Source: Tubulanus polymorphus (taxonomy: Eukaryota; Nemertea; Palaeonemertea; Tubulaniformes; Tubulanidae). From it: DNA of 64,000 bases. Made by a program: the position numbers and the translations under genes. This document shows positions 13,601 to 26,200 of this stretch, one piece after another; position 1 is the first letter of the stretch; every line of letters starts with the position of its first letter. The notes under the pieces are model-generated. The model worked only from the letters and a program-made list of their open reading frames with translations, did no database searches and was not told the origin of the DNA. The stretch spans positions 2,835,001 to 2,899,000 of the forward strand of contig NC_134031.1 of assembly GCF_964204645.1 (NCBI RefSeq), in the 5' to 3' direction.

Positions 13601-16600
13601 TCCTTCATTGGAAAAATATTTGCTGAAGAACTTGAAACACCGTCTCCGCGAAAATAGAGAGGTTCCCCGTGCTGTTTTTGTTGGACAGCAACAGGTTGTT
13701 GAAGACATGCGTTTTCTAGAAGATGAAATTGCAGATGCTGCTAAGAAAATAGCGCTAGTTGAGGAAGGAATACTTCACGAAAAGGTGCTTGAACACTGTG
13801 TACCTCCAATGTTGTACGAGCAGTTACTAGATGGGCCTGATAACGACGTTGACCTAGAGGCCTGCATGATGAAAGAATGGCTAGGCTATGGGACAGTGCC
13901 AATCTTTGACCAAAGGAGAGATGGTGTGGTTGAAATGGAAGTTGACGAAGAACAAATTGATGATAACGAGGAGGAAGGTGTAGATATTGATGATGAAGCT
14001 AATATGCTCGAGAGACAACGGATTATAGACGAACTTAGAGCTGAAGACTTTTTCCCCGTCCAAGAGAGACATACAGAAAGAACAGTCGACACAAGTATCC
14101 TGGGTCTGAAAATGGATGAAATCCAGAATCAGCAACGAGCCGACAATGGGTGGCAAGTCCAAGGTAAATCAAGATCGCAAATTCAACATCATTTGAAACG
14201 ACAGTTGCAATCACAGGATATTATGACTGATGCTCAAGTAAATCGTGTTCGATCTCTCTGGCGGCTCCCAATCGCAGAAAGGTGGAGGATGTATCGGTCA
14301 TTTGTGCAGAAATTCATTAAAGCAAGCAATGATCAATCCAATGAATTACAACTGAAGTACAGCCAAGCGGCAGAGAGAATGAAAGAAATTACATCTAGAA
14401 CAGACTTGATGATCCTTCAAAATTCTAAGATTATTGGTATGACAACGACTGGCGCTGCTCGTTGTCAAAGACTTCTTCAAGAGATAAAGCCAAAAATTGT
14501 TATCGTTGAAGAAGCTGCAGAGGTTCTGGAGTCACACATCATAACGTCGTTAAGTGAGGGCTGTGAGCACCTAGTATTGATAGGCGATCATAAACAGCTT
14601 CGTCCATCTGCAACTGTTTTTAAACTTGCAAAGAACTACAACCTTGAGATATCGTTCTTCGAACGAATGATCAACAACGAAGTTGAATATAAATGTCTGT
14701 CATATCAGCATCGAATGCGACCTTCCATAGCAGCGATGATGTCGTTCATCTACCCAGAGCTACGCAATCACATTGAAGTTCAATCCTATGAAAATATAAA
14801 AGGCATTGTTTCAAACGTGTTCTTTATAAATCATAAACAACTTGAGGCTACTGAAGATGAACTTCAAAGTCACTACAATGTCCACGAAGCTGAATATATC
14901 TCCAAGCTATGTCGGTACCTGATAATGCAAGGATACAATAGTAATCAAATAACAGTGTTAACTCCATACAGCGGTCAGCTTCACCAACTCAAACGATTCA
15001 TGCCCAAACGAGAATTCGAGGGCGTACGAGTTACATTGGTTGACAATTACCAAGGCGAAGAAAACGACATTATTCTTTTGTCGCTGGTAAGATCAAACAA
15101 AAATGGCTCGATCGGATTTTTGAAAATAGAGAATCGAGTCTGTGTTGCACTGTCTCGTGCGAAAAAAGGATTGTACGTCATCGGAAATATTGACCATCTG
15201 GCACTTCACAGTGAACTATGGAGTAAGATATATAACCATGTTCAAAAAGAGCGCATATGTGGGCCGGCATTGGAATTATATTGTCAAGTCCATCCGGAAG
15301 AAGCCCACATCATGGCTAAAGATCCAAGTGACTTCTTTAAGGCACCTGAAGGTGGATGTATGAGGCCTTGTGACTTTCGTTTACAGTGTGGTCACCAATG
15401 CCCAAAGCCATGCCACATAAGGGACAAAGACCACACAAAATATATTTGTCGAAAACCTTGCCAGAAGGTCATATGCGACAGAGGTCACAGGTGTACAGGA
15501 ACTTGTGCTGAAAACTGTAAACCATGCAAGAAACCTGTGGAAAAACAACTTCTGTGTGGCCACAAAAAAGTTGCTGAATGCAATCTAGAACCGAAATTTG
15601 TAAAATGCTCAGAATTCTGTAGAAGAAAACTCGATTGTGGGCATGAATGCCAGAAATTCTGTAGTCAACCATGTTCAGATACTAGAGAATGTACAAAAAA
15701 AGTTGCTAAAACATGGCCATGTGGACACAAACACAGCGTACCATGTAATACGAATGTGCTCAACAAACCTTGTCCTACAAAATGCAAAGCTGGTCTTCAG
15801 TGCGAACACCAATGCGATGGAACCTGTGGCACTTGTTGGCAAAGTAGAATCCATATCCCCTGTAAGAGTAAATGCCAACGGTCACTTGTATGCGGACATT
15901 TATGCAAGGTTTCCTGTACAAAGCATTGTCCTCCTTGTACTGATAAATGCAGAAACAGGTGTATGCATAGCAAGTGTCAGAAGTTATGTGGAGCCAAATG
16001 CGTGCCATGTAATGAACCATGTACCTGGTTTTGCAAGCATTACAAATGTACAAAATTGTGCCACGAATTGTGCAATAGACCGCAGTGCAACGAACCTTGC
16101 AAGAAGCGGTTGAGAAAGTGCGGCCATCCGTGCATTGGACTATGCGGAGAGCCATGTCCAAAGCTCTGCAGGATTTGTAATAAGGATGAAGTGCAGGAGA
16201 TTTTCTTTGGCTCAGAAGATGAACCGGATACAAGATTCGTTCAACTGGATGATTGCGGTCATGTATTGGAAGTGGAAGGATTGGATAGGTGGATCAGTCA
16301 AGGTGGCTCAACTGAGGCTAACAGCCGAGTAATTCAATTACCATCGTGCCCAAAATGTAAAACTCCCATACAGCAACACCTTAGGTATGGAAATATCATC
16401 AAGGAAAAGGTTTCTCTGATTGAACGAGTGAAGGAAAGGATTTTGGGTGCAGAGGCCGAGAAACAACAAACTGTTAATCGATTGCTCCGTGAATTGAATA
16501 CAGTTGACTTCAAAAGGTTTGCCGATCGAGAAAACATGAAGGACGTTTTGAATGGTGAGATGATTACCTTGCATCAAATCAATGTTATTCACAACCAATT

Positions 16601-17334
16601 GAACATAATGAAAGCGCTGAAGAAAATGACAAAGCAAGTGACTGACAATCTGAAAGCTTCACGGAATGAATCGGCAGACATTATATCCAACTTATCGACT
16701 ATAGAAGAAAAGCTTCTTCAAGTTCGTGATCAAATAAGTGATCAACAATTGGAAGATTTTAGCATCGAAACAACTCGTTGGCAGTTGTACATACGTGTTT
16801 GTGAGTTGGCGCAGAAGAAAAACGAATTGAGGTTCCAGTTAAGCGTTGAACTGGGTGACGAATTAGTTAGAACTGAAAATACTTTGACCGGTAACAGAAG
16901 AATAACCGAACAGGAGGAAACAGACATAGAGACATTCTTGAAGAAATTGAAGAAAGCGATTCCGAATAGTGGTCTTGGAATAAGTGAAGCTGAACGGGTT
17001 CAAATTGTTCAGGCAATCGGTTTGGCAAGAGGACACTGGTACGCGTGTCCAAACGGTAACTATATTGAATGTAAAATTTTGCATAAAAACAGTATACATG
17101 TGTATAATGTGAGCTTTTTTCGCTCCTTTATTTACTCAAACAGGCCATGTGTATGCTATTGGTGAATGTGGTGGTGCCTCACAACTCGGTAAATGCCCAG
17201 AGTGTGGCTCTGCAATTGGAGGTACTCGACACACGTTAACTGCTGGAAATCGACATTATGGTCTAATGGATGGTTCTAGTTACGCCGCATGGTCTGATCA
17301 GGCTAACATGGCGAATTATGAATTGAATTTCTAA
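10626..17334 (+). CDS. ZNFX1: NFX1-type zinc finger-containing protein 1 (ZNFX1), RNA helicase-like
   Basis: Three coding exons join in phase: 10626-10774, 11864-17055 and 17144-17334, giving 1843 residues (vertebrate ZNFX1 is about 1900). Exon 1 encodes an Arg/Gly-rich basic tail. The large exon carries a helical N-terminal region and a superfamily 1 helicase core: Walker A GPPGTGKT near residue 559, VEEAAE near 931, GDHKQLRP near 956, YQHRMRP near 995, NYQGEENDI near 1112 and ALSRAKKGLYVIGN near 1145. A long run of NFX1-type Cys/His repeats follows (about 1215-1490), then coiled-coil-rich helices. The last intron, only 88 bp, splits the C-terminal RZ-type finger, which reads GHWYACPNG-HVYAIGECGG...CPECG. 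In nematodes and mammals this family acts in small-RNA inheritance granules and antiviral RNA sensing; here that role is inferred. The ATG at 10626 is the first in exon 1; a 5' UTR exon may lie upstream. Confidence 0.95.
10775..11863 (+). other. ZNFX1 intron 1
   Basis: Bounded by AAAA|GTACGT and TGTTTCAG|TG; the split codon is AA|T. At 1089 bp it is the only long intron in the gene. It holds several short open frames but no exon whose phase fits: the open stretch ending at a GTAAGT near 11595 leaves a one-base overhang where two are needed. Confidence 0.8.
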
Positions 17335-17830
17335 CATGAAGCTTGAATAGGTAGGTCCATATTCATTCGTTTTTTCCAAACACTTTCGAAATTAAAAAAA
17401 TTAAGTGTATGTCCTTTTTATATTTAGCTGTTCGGGGGAACGTAATTCAACAAGGTGATTGAATATTCTGTCGTGTGTAGCTCACTGGAGGATCATGATT
17501 CTACGCGTTTTAAAAGAACTTGAGCTAGTGTTCGACATTTCGATGATTTTAAATAGAATACATGATATTGGTTCTTCTCTATTTATTCAATTAGTATTAT
17601 ATGTTAATCTTATTATTATCATTATGCTTAATCAAATAAATATACGGTGGAACCTCGTTATATCGACCTCAGATATAACATCGGTTATTACCAACCTAGA
17701 ATGTTGTCCCAAATAGGACAATTATTATTCGCACTGCACATATAACGAGCAGATTTTCTGGTCTCCTGAAGTTCGTTGTAACGAGGTTTCACTGTATATC
17801 CATGTACGTGTACTTTATTGGAATAAATGT
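17335..17830 (+). other. ZNFX1 3' UTR region with polyadenylation signals
   Basis: After the stop at 17334 the sequence is AT-rich and non-coding. AATAAA occurs at 17635-17640 and again at about 17822-17827. A small terminal-inverted-repeat element lies between the two signals, so its insertion may have added a distal poly(A) choice. Confidence 0.5.
17643..17797. mobile_element. MITE, pogo/Tigger-like ends (copy 1)
   Basis: The left end GGTGGAACCTCGTTATATCG is matched at the right end by an inverted CAGTGAAACCTCGTTACAAC. The length is about 155 bp, with TA at both borders, as expected for a Tc1/mariner-type TA duplication. A second copy of the family is at 20958-21248. Confidence 0.75.
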
Positions 17831-20800
17831 GGATTGTGATCAGTGTGAGATTTTTATTCTTATGTACATGGTTTGGGAATTTTCACATTGTCCTTTGGTT
17901 TTGGGGCCGATTGCATTCGGTAAGCATTTATTTTAGAAAATGAAGAAGCGCATAACACGAACAGTTTGAGGGGTCCTTGGAGCTCGGCTACATGTAGTCC
18001 CATTGATCGTCGGTGTGTAATGATAATGATTTCAATCTATTCTCGGGATCGTTATGCCAGTTTGTGAAGGAAAAATAAACGCACACCAAGCATAATTATG
18101 AAATATCGTTTATTGCAACAAGACTGACCATCAATAGTGAATAATAAAATATACACGACAGGTACATAGTTTATCATGGCAACTGGTGGTCAATATGGCC
18201 GAATATACTTGAGGCAAAAAAACGAGTCAACATATTACAATAAACTCTTAAATATAGAGAGCAAAACAGATCTATAGTTCCCAAACATTAACAAAATGAA
18301 TTATTCACTGGTTCGTAAAAATGTACATGATCCAAGTTAAATCGTGGATAAGATTATTTCATAGCTCCGAATAACTATTGTTTCCTTTCATAAATACATG
18401 TCAGAAATACAACAATTCCTATGATAAACTTCGGACTACATGTAATTCAAAATGTGTGCAATTTAAACTATGTAACAGCAGAGTGCAGATGGATTTTCTG
18501 ATATCCCAGATTCCATTAGGTTTAAAAGATTGAGGATAGGACTATACGGTTATGTACGTCGGCGCAGAAAAGAAATATCATTGTAATCTTCGGTATATTC
18601 AATGGTTATAGGCTACCTTAATTTTTTTCTGGATCAGATCTTATTGACAAACGAAGGGTAATCATTTATCGGATATACTGAGGTTGTAAAGATAAGCTTG
18701 ACTAGTCAAATTAAGACTGGGAAAATTTCCATTTACTGCTTTCATGGATGTATTTTATATTCTAACGTCCGTGAATTCATAAATGCGCGGGAAACAGTGA
18801 CAAAATTAACAATTAAACAGGTGACTAGTGAATACCTCAGTGACTAAAGAATAACGAACACATATATATCTAGTGAACAGCTTTTCGTAAATGCTTGCAA
18901 GTAGTAAAGATACCGATAACGTATAGTACACGTAACGTACATATACTGTATATGCAATTTAACCCGGGTATATTATTATTATTATTATACATGTACGATG
19001 GAAAAAATATTGAAAACTATTTTCGCGACAGTTGGAGAAAACGAATGCATACGAGTTTTAAGCACGGGACGGATATACATGTATAGTATCACAAAGTTTG
19101 GCGATGTTTATATAGTTTCATGGGTGTTACTGAAGCGATGCTGGCCCCCAGTCCAGCGAAAGATAGCTTCACATAGTTCGGTACCGTTGGTCCCCATTCA
19201 GTGCATTGCTTCTCAACGTTAGGCGTAACTAGTCTCACTAGTTACCGAAGGATGGCAAAGCGGGTAGCACAGGCCCCACCCAGTCCAACCATGGACTCTT
19301 CGTTTTAGACCTCAAGGTCCAACGAAGGATGGCTTTGGAAAATCCAAACAGATAATTCACTAATTCTCTAGGTATTGAGTACCCATTGAAAGATTTGGAA
19401 TGGTAAAATATCGACCAATTTTGTTTAGAGAACTGCGGTTTTAATACATGTATACTTATAAGTGGCAGCAGCTAAATTCAAACATGGTTTTAGTAATTCT
19501 TTCTCGATATTTCTCTCCTGGAAAAATGACTAGGACCGATAAATATATATATATATATATATATTAAATCGTATAAGAAAAATATACAACAATTCTAACA
19601 ATATCGATTGCTTGCAGTAAATGAATCATCGAGAAAAACTGAGTTTGATAAATACTGCGTATTATATATATGTGTATATAAAACCTTATCATTCACGTAG
19701 ATATACAAGTCTTATTGTAAGGACAGAGTTCCTATAATTCGTATTTCGAGATCAAATTATGATATCAACCGGTTTTATGGATTGGTTTTTAATAGATAAG
19801 AATTATAGGACACAGGACGTCTAGACATACACGCAAGAACACTGAAAATAAAGTCGTCTGCTTAATGTATAGACTTCGTATATGTTTACACAGATTTCCG
19901 AGGTCGTTCAGGTACCCCAACCATTAACCTGAGTGACCGACTAGACCCAGGAGATTGATTTTAATTCCCCATGATAAGCTTGACACGATCTAGACCGCTC
20001 TATTCTTTACACATTACCGATCATTTTGGCTGAAATTTCGGTTCCTTGTCGGTTTCACTAGCTACGACACCAACCACCCCGTAGCAAATAATGAAATGAC
20101 TGATCGTCTTCCTGAACATCGACAATGAACTTAATTTTGGCTTTTGGTAATTCAAAATTTTGGCGGAAACTGAGTTTGGCAGATAATTGACGGTCGACAT
20201 GTAGGGCCTAGTCTATTTCACAGTTAACTTGGCAACAAACAACAATTCTGAATCGGGTTTGAGTTAAATCTATCTCACTTGAATACAATTATTTACACGA
20301 ATTCTGATATATCATTGACAATGGTACATTTTTAGAAATTGGAAAGTACAAACTTTACAAAGACATTCAAATCACGTAGATAAACACATGCATTTACATT
20401 CAAACGTAGGAGTCAATTCTGCAGCTGTTAGTTAAGAATTCACTGTTTACAAAAAATATTCAATCATCATTCAGTTTAAACGTAAATACAATGCTCGTTA
20501 CACGTATTTGAACATGTATACTTGAAATTCGAACTGAAAATAACCTCACAACTGCGGAACTCTTACATAGAAACCGATAGTCTGTCCTAGACGATCTCAC
20601 AGACGAATCAAGTTTCCTATTTGGGATGATAAAAAGCTGACTGGAAGAAGAAAATTACTTTTTATAAACCCTTCAACCGCGAGTTACAAAATGTTGTCGG
20701 AATCTACGGGTTTTTAGACTGCGAATAATTATGATGATGAACGTGTGTTTTAATTTACAAATGAACGATGAAAATAATAATGAGTCACCAGGTTTACGCA

Positions 20801-21591
20801 GATCGGCAGAAAAGTACAAACCAGACGACCCGGTTCAAAAGTTCCGACACTCAAGATTCTTAAATTCGACTCTTAAGAGAGTTAACTTATTGAAATGGAC
20901 TCAGTTGTGTGATTTGCCCACGGAAATGAACCACAGTCGAACTCGCTTAAGTTGTCATAGGGTAGAACCTCGTTATAACAATTATGGATATAGCGATTTA
21001 TCGGTTATTACAAACCTAGGTCCGGTTTTATAGACTGGTATTACCTTTAACCCGGGGGCTAACTCAGTTGAATATGAATTGAGTTAGCCCCAGGATTAAA
21101 GGTAATATCCGACTATAGAACCAGCCCCTAGAATTTTGTCCCGAAATATCACAATTTCAGTTAATCCATACTGGATATAACGAACTATCAGGTAAAACAA
21201 ATAGTTTTTTAGTCCCCTGAAGTTCGTTGTAACGAGGTTCCGCTGTAGTTGGGAAGATTATTATGATTTCGACTTATCCAAATTCCGACGTACACTTATA
21301 GTCGATTGAATTGAAAATAAAAATTAAGACTCATAAATCAGCCATGTGACGACTTTAAAGCAAGTTTTGCTGTAATATCAAATGTAGTGTCTTTACAAAA
21401 ACTGTTGAACTGGGGCCTGGAGCCCGTTCTAGAGTCATGGCTTTGTCTTAAGACATCAACTTAGTATTATAGTCGATTTAACAACTTCAGATTTAAGACC
21501 ACTTTGGTAAGTCTTGACTGGAACAGGCCCCTGGGTCGTTGTTTAGCTGCTCGGATGACTGTTGTATAATATACGGTGTAGAAGGCTTGTT
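17831..21591. other. Probable whirlin 3' UTR and intergenic DNA
   Basis: No further coding exon is seen. On the minus strand an AATAAA signal lies at 18109-18114 (TTTATT on +), a plausible end for a long whirlin 3' UTR running from 21591; this is inferred only. Other contents are an (AT)n run at about 19546-19566 and MITE copy 2 at 20958-21248. Short open frames here lack any family match. Confidence 0.4.
20958..21248. mobile_element. MITE, pogo/Tigger-like ends (copy 2) with inserted hairpin
   Basis: The ends GTAGAACCTCGTTATAAC and an inverted CAGCGGAACCTCGTTACAAC match the family at 17643. The centre is interrupted by a separate long palindrome: arms of about 43 bp at 21024-21066 and 21080-21122 (including GGTATTACCTTTAACCC and its partner GGATTAAAGGTAATATCC). 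This copy is therefore a nested insertion, explaining its greater length of about 290 bp. Confidence 0.75.
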
Positions 21592-23241
21592 TTATTTAAC
21601 GACTGCTAGCGATGATTTCGCGTCGGCGACGAGAAGTTCCATGCTGTCGGTGTCTCGACGTTTGAACGCTTCCGCGATCACTCGAGCCGCGTCGCGATGT
21701 TCGAGGTTCTTCAACGATTTACCGTTGACCTCCAGAAGAACGTGGCCGACTTTCAATCCGCCGGACTCGTGCGCCGATCCGCCGGGCTACAAGAGAAAAA
21801 TAGATTACTCGGTTTAAAATGAAATCTCGGTAATCGCGATATCGTTTAACTAAACACTACCATTTTCACTTCATGTTTTACATCCAATATTTACGTCCAA
21901 AGTAAATCTACCTCCAAAAATATTACACCAAAGATAACGTTCCAAAATTGTTGTGCTTTGAAATTTTATTTTAATTTTTGAATATCGACAAATTTTGAAT
22001 TACAATTTTTTTTATAAAATCTCCTCACTCGACGCTACGATTTAAATCTCAAAAACCTGTCCAAGGTGTACCTTTAACCATAAGAAGATAAGTATGTCGA
22101 GAGAAGATGAAAGAAACTGAAAACAAGATGTACGTAGAACAACCGAGGAACATCGTGGGGACACAATACGTAACATTAAAGGAAAGCTATAACGCCCCAG
22201 AGAACACGAAAAGCTCTTCCCAGTAAAAACACATCATCAATAAAAGGAGGTCATTCATTTGAAACGATTGATCATGGATTGATCATGGATTGATCATGGA
22301 TTGATCATGGATTGATCATGGATGCAGGAATGTTATACTTGAATGGTGGGTTTTGCCATCCCCTCCTAAATTCATGATCCACTCTGTTTTTGCCTCATAA
22401 ATGAATGACCTCGAGTTAGGAATGACTTTCGAAGGAATCTTTTCCAGAAGGGGTCGACATGAACCATTCACCAAAACGAAGCAGCCTGTTGTCACCTGAA
22501 CACTATACGTATACCGGCACCGCAGTTTATTAGCGTGCGAATATATACCTCGATTTCGACCACTTTAGGAATGGGCTCGCGAGATTTAGCACCTCCGGTT
22601 ATCGCGATGCCCAACGTCGTTCGACATTTTTTAATGATAACTTTCTGCGAAATAAATATATATTTCATAATTCAAAGAAGAACAGAAATCAACTTTTTTC
22701 GGCGCAGTGGAAAGTAATGATTGATATAAATAGAGTTGCTGAGAGATGCGAATGTCTGAATCGGAGATGCATAGAAGAACGTACATAGAGGAGGAGGTCC
22801 CAAATGCTTTTACTAATAGGCAACAACTGACTAATATCAAGAGGAACTAAGCAATATAATGTTTCATGGACCTTGATGATAATTTCTAACGTCATGAGAA
22901 ATAATCAGGGTCTGAGATTCTGACTTTCCATATCAGACTTCGCGTACGAACAATCAGCAACTCTGGATTCAGTTTTTTATATAATATACCGAGTCTTGTC
23001 AGAACAAGCCAGACAGATATACTACTAGAGAATAGAGAATGCGCCCGTGGCGTCTGCGCGAGTTTAATGTTACCTGTATGTTGATAATTCTGGGAAGCGG
23101 TTGACGAGTGTTAGCTCCACCTTCGATCGCGATTCCCAGCGTCGGCTTAGTTTTATACACGTTGACGATGCTACCCTCGTCCGTCTGACAGCTATCATCC
23201 ACCGTGTTTAATGGTTGCTGCAATAATCATTGTTAGTAATG

Positions 23242-23280
<39 letters not shown>

Positions 23281-26200
23281 GTAATAGTAATAGATTTCAT
23301 TATATAGTGCAGATTTAGTAAGATAATCGCTGCACTTCACCTTCACAATAAAAAACAGTATAGAGAAAATGTTAAAATTACCAATCAGGCATTATGAAAT
23401 ATTCTAAAAGTAGGTTTGGCTAAAAAGATATGTCTTAAGATAACGTTTGAAAATATGAATGGATGTTCTCTTAGAGATTATGGCAGTTTGTTCTAGAGGA
23501 TTGGACTAAAAAAATATTTTGCTAACAATCAATCAATTAGCTCAGACTTGATCCCAATGAAGTTTAATGGCTTGTACAGTGTTGATTCAGTACTATCAGG
23601 ATTGAAACATATTTTACCTGTGACGCCTGTTGTTTTTTCTCCTCTTCAGGAATAATAGGATTGAAATTTGGCTGAAAATAGAGAACGAAATGTTACATAA
23701 AGCATAGTAATACTATCTTAACTTACGAGACAATGTTCATAATGTAAGGGGCGGCAAAACACATTATTAAATCAGACAATAAATCCAAACTAAATTTGGA
23801 AAAAAAATAACGTCTGCGTTTAACCCATCCCTGTGCTAGGTAACTTCAGATTCTAATGCGCTCAATAAAACTGACTCAGTTCTTAATGATTAACGAATCC
23901 ATTGATGACAATCCCAGTTTTGATAACTTAATTCAGATAAATTTCAATCGAAAAGATTTAACACTATATATACAACACTAGCAACAAATAAACGAGTTGA
24001 ACAACACTTATTCTGATTCTATTCGGAGAGATAAGATACGGCGCCGCTTTCTCTGAGAGTCTAACATTTCAGAATTATTAAAAATGACAGAATCGAGGAC
24101 AGAAACAACTCAAGTGCTCATATGGAATATTCATCGGAAAGACACAGAAATAGAGACAGATTTCCAATAAAAGTCTGAGAGGTTTTGTTTTTGCTTTATG
24201 AGTGTTCGATTGCGCTGAATAACTTCATCATCTGCGTAGAGAAATATTGCGTAATATGAATCATGACCACGTGTTGATTCAGATTGTAGATTCTTACAGA
24301 TCAGAGAATCCATAATTCCCTGACATTTCCCTGATTTGTCCTGACCTTTGACCAAAAATCCCTCCGATTAAATTTGAAAATATCCTCAGTGGGGACTGTT
24401 TCTATTCAAGAAGTTCCTTGTGCTACTCGTCACCAGCAAGAACAACAAAACTACAAAATTCAATTTCCCTGACTTTTTCTTGATTCTCAAGAAACTGATT
24501 CCCTGATTTTCCTACACAGGTAAAAAATAAAATCTGAAATTCCATGAATTCCCCTGATCTGTAAGAACCCTGGACACAAGACGATGAAAAGTGATTTTCA
24601 CAAGAATTCTAGAGCGACACGTTTGTGCATATTTACACCAAATACTCTGACGGGAGACAAACCTACATCGGTCTCACGGATAACCGATATTTCGCCGTCG
24701 GGGTACACCAGGGGGCGTGGTATTCGAAACGGAGTGTTCGATAAAACGCTATCCATCGCCTCGGCGGAAGAGCTATGAACGATGAGGAAATAAAATAGAA
24801 ATTTTACCCGAAAACCAAAAAAAAGGTGATCTAAAACACAACAATTTGAATTTACATAAACGATCTTCAAAAAAAAATCGCACTCTAGTGAAAAAGTTTG
24901 AAATAAATTCTTTTCATGAAATCGCTACCAAACATACGTGTTTGACATGCTGGTACCCTAACGAAAATTTTACAAGAAAAAATTTCGTAAATTTCAAAAT
25001 TCAACTGAAAATTTCATCACCAATAAGATAACTGCTATTATGTTCCTAGAAATTTCGAGTCTAAATGTTTTGAAAAATATTGCAATGAAAATATTCCGAG
25101 TAAACTTCGAGGTTAACAACTGAAAACGAATGTCAAATATTCAACATAGACAAAATGAATAAAAGTAAAAAAAACGCACAATTAGGAAACTGTACAAACT
25201 ATGAACACACAGAGTCGACAAATCCTCTTATATCTCTGTCTCTCGTATGATTTGAAGTGTTTGACATCAATTGCCGATGATAATACGCTGCAAGTTTTAT
25301 AGGTTACAGCAACTGATGAGAGAGGGTGGAGTACCATGTTGCTAGGCAACGTATGTAAGTTAATGGATGCTTCGATTGCATTCTCTAACGTAGATCAGTA
25401 GAGCTATTCGCGCGACTAATGCAAGGCTCGATTTATTTCATTTGTAGAAAGTATCCTTCATTTTCGGTTTGAAATTATGTTTCTAATCGAGGAAACGCGG
25501 GAAACAACTGAATCAAACATCTTTTAATTGTGAAACCAGAAATTTCTTTTATCAGAGTGCCGCCACTTTCTGCCCATTTACAAATTCCCATGATTTTTCC
25601 ATGTTACAACAAAAATTTCCCTGAGTGAATCAGAGGAATTTGTAGGTTTAAAATATTACTATTTATTCAATTTTTATGAATCCTGTATTACTGAAGAGAT
25701 AAGTGGTCGATAACGTTATCTCTGAAAAATTCCCGGTTAAATTCCCTGAATTTTCCCTGATTTTTTAGGTTTTCTAATTGCCAGAGTTTTCCAGGTTTTC
25801 TAGGTCAGTGATCAACCTGTCTATCGTGTCAAGATATTTTCATTCCAATTATCGGTATCCCAACAAGAAATCGACAACCCTCAGGATACAGAAATTACGC
25901 CAAAATTGAGTTATGATACAGAAAACTCACTCAGCTAAGCGCGTTCATGTACATGCATTCTCAATTCAATTACCAGGGTAGTAACTAATTAGTAACAAAT
26001 ATAGTATAGTTAATAATTAACAAATGGGTTTAATTTACCATAATTGATATTGGATATTTGATGATAACTGAGTGGATCGTCAATAGCGCTGGGAATACAA
26101 CAACTTAAAAGTTTCATTAGCATAATTGCAAACGATGAAATGGAAACAGACTTGACGAGGGAAGAACCTGGTTATAGTAAGAATGGTTAAGTTGAAAGGA

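Noticed and set aside
15381-16637. Several 60-158-codon frames on either strand within the zinc-finger part of ZNFX1
   Set aside because: They are shadows of the real Cys-rich coding exon; its codon bias keeps other frames open.
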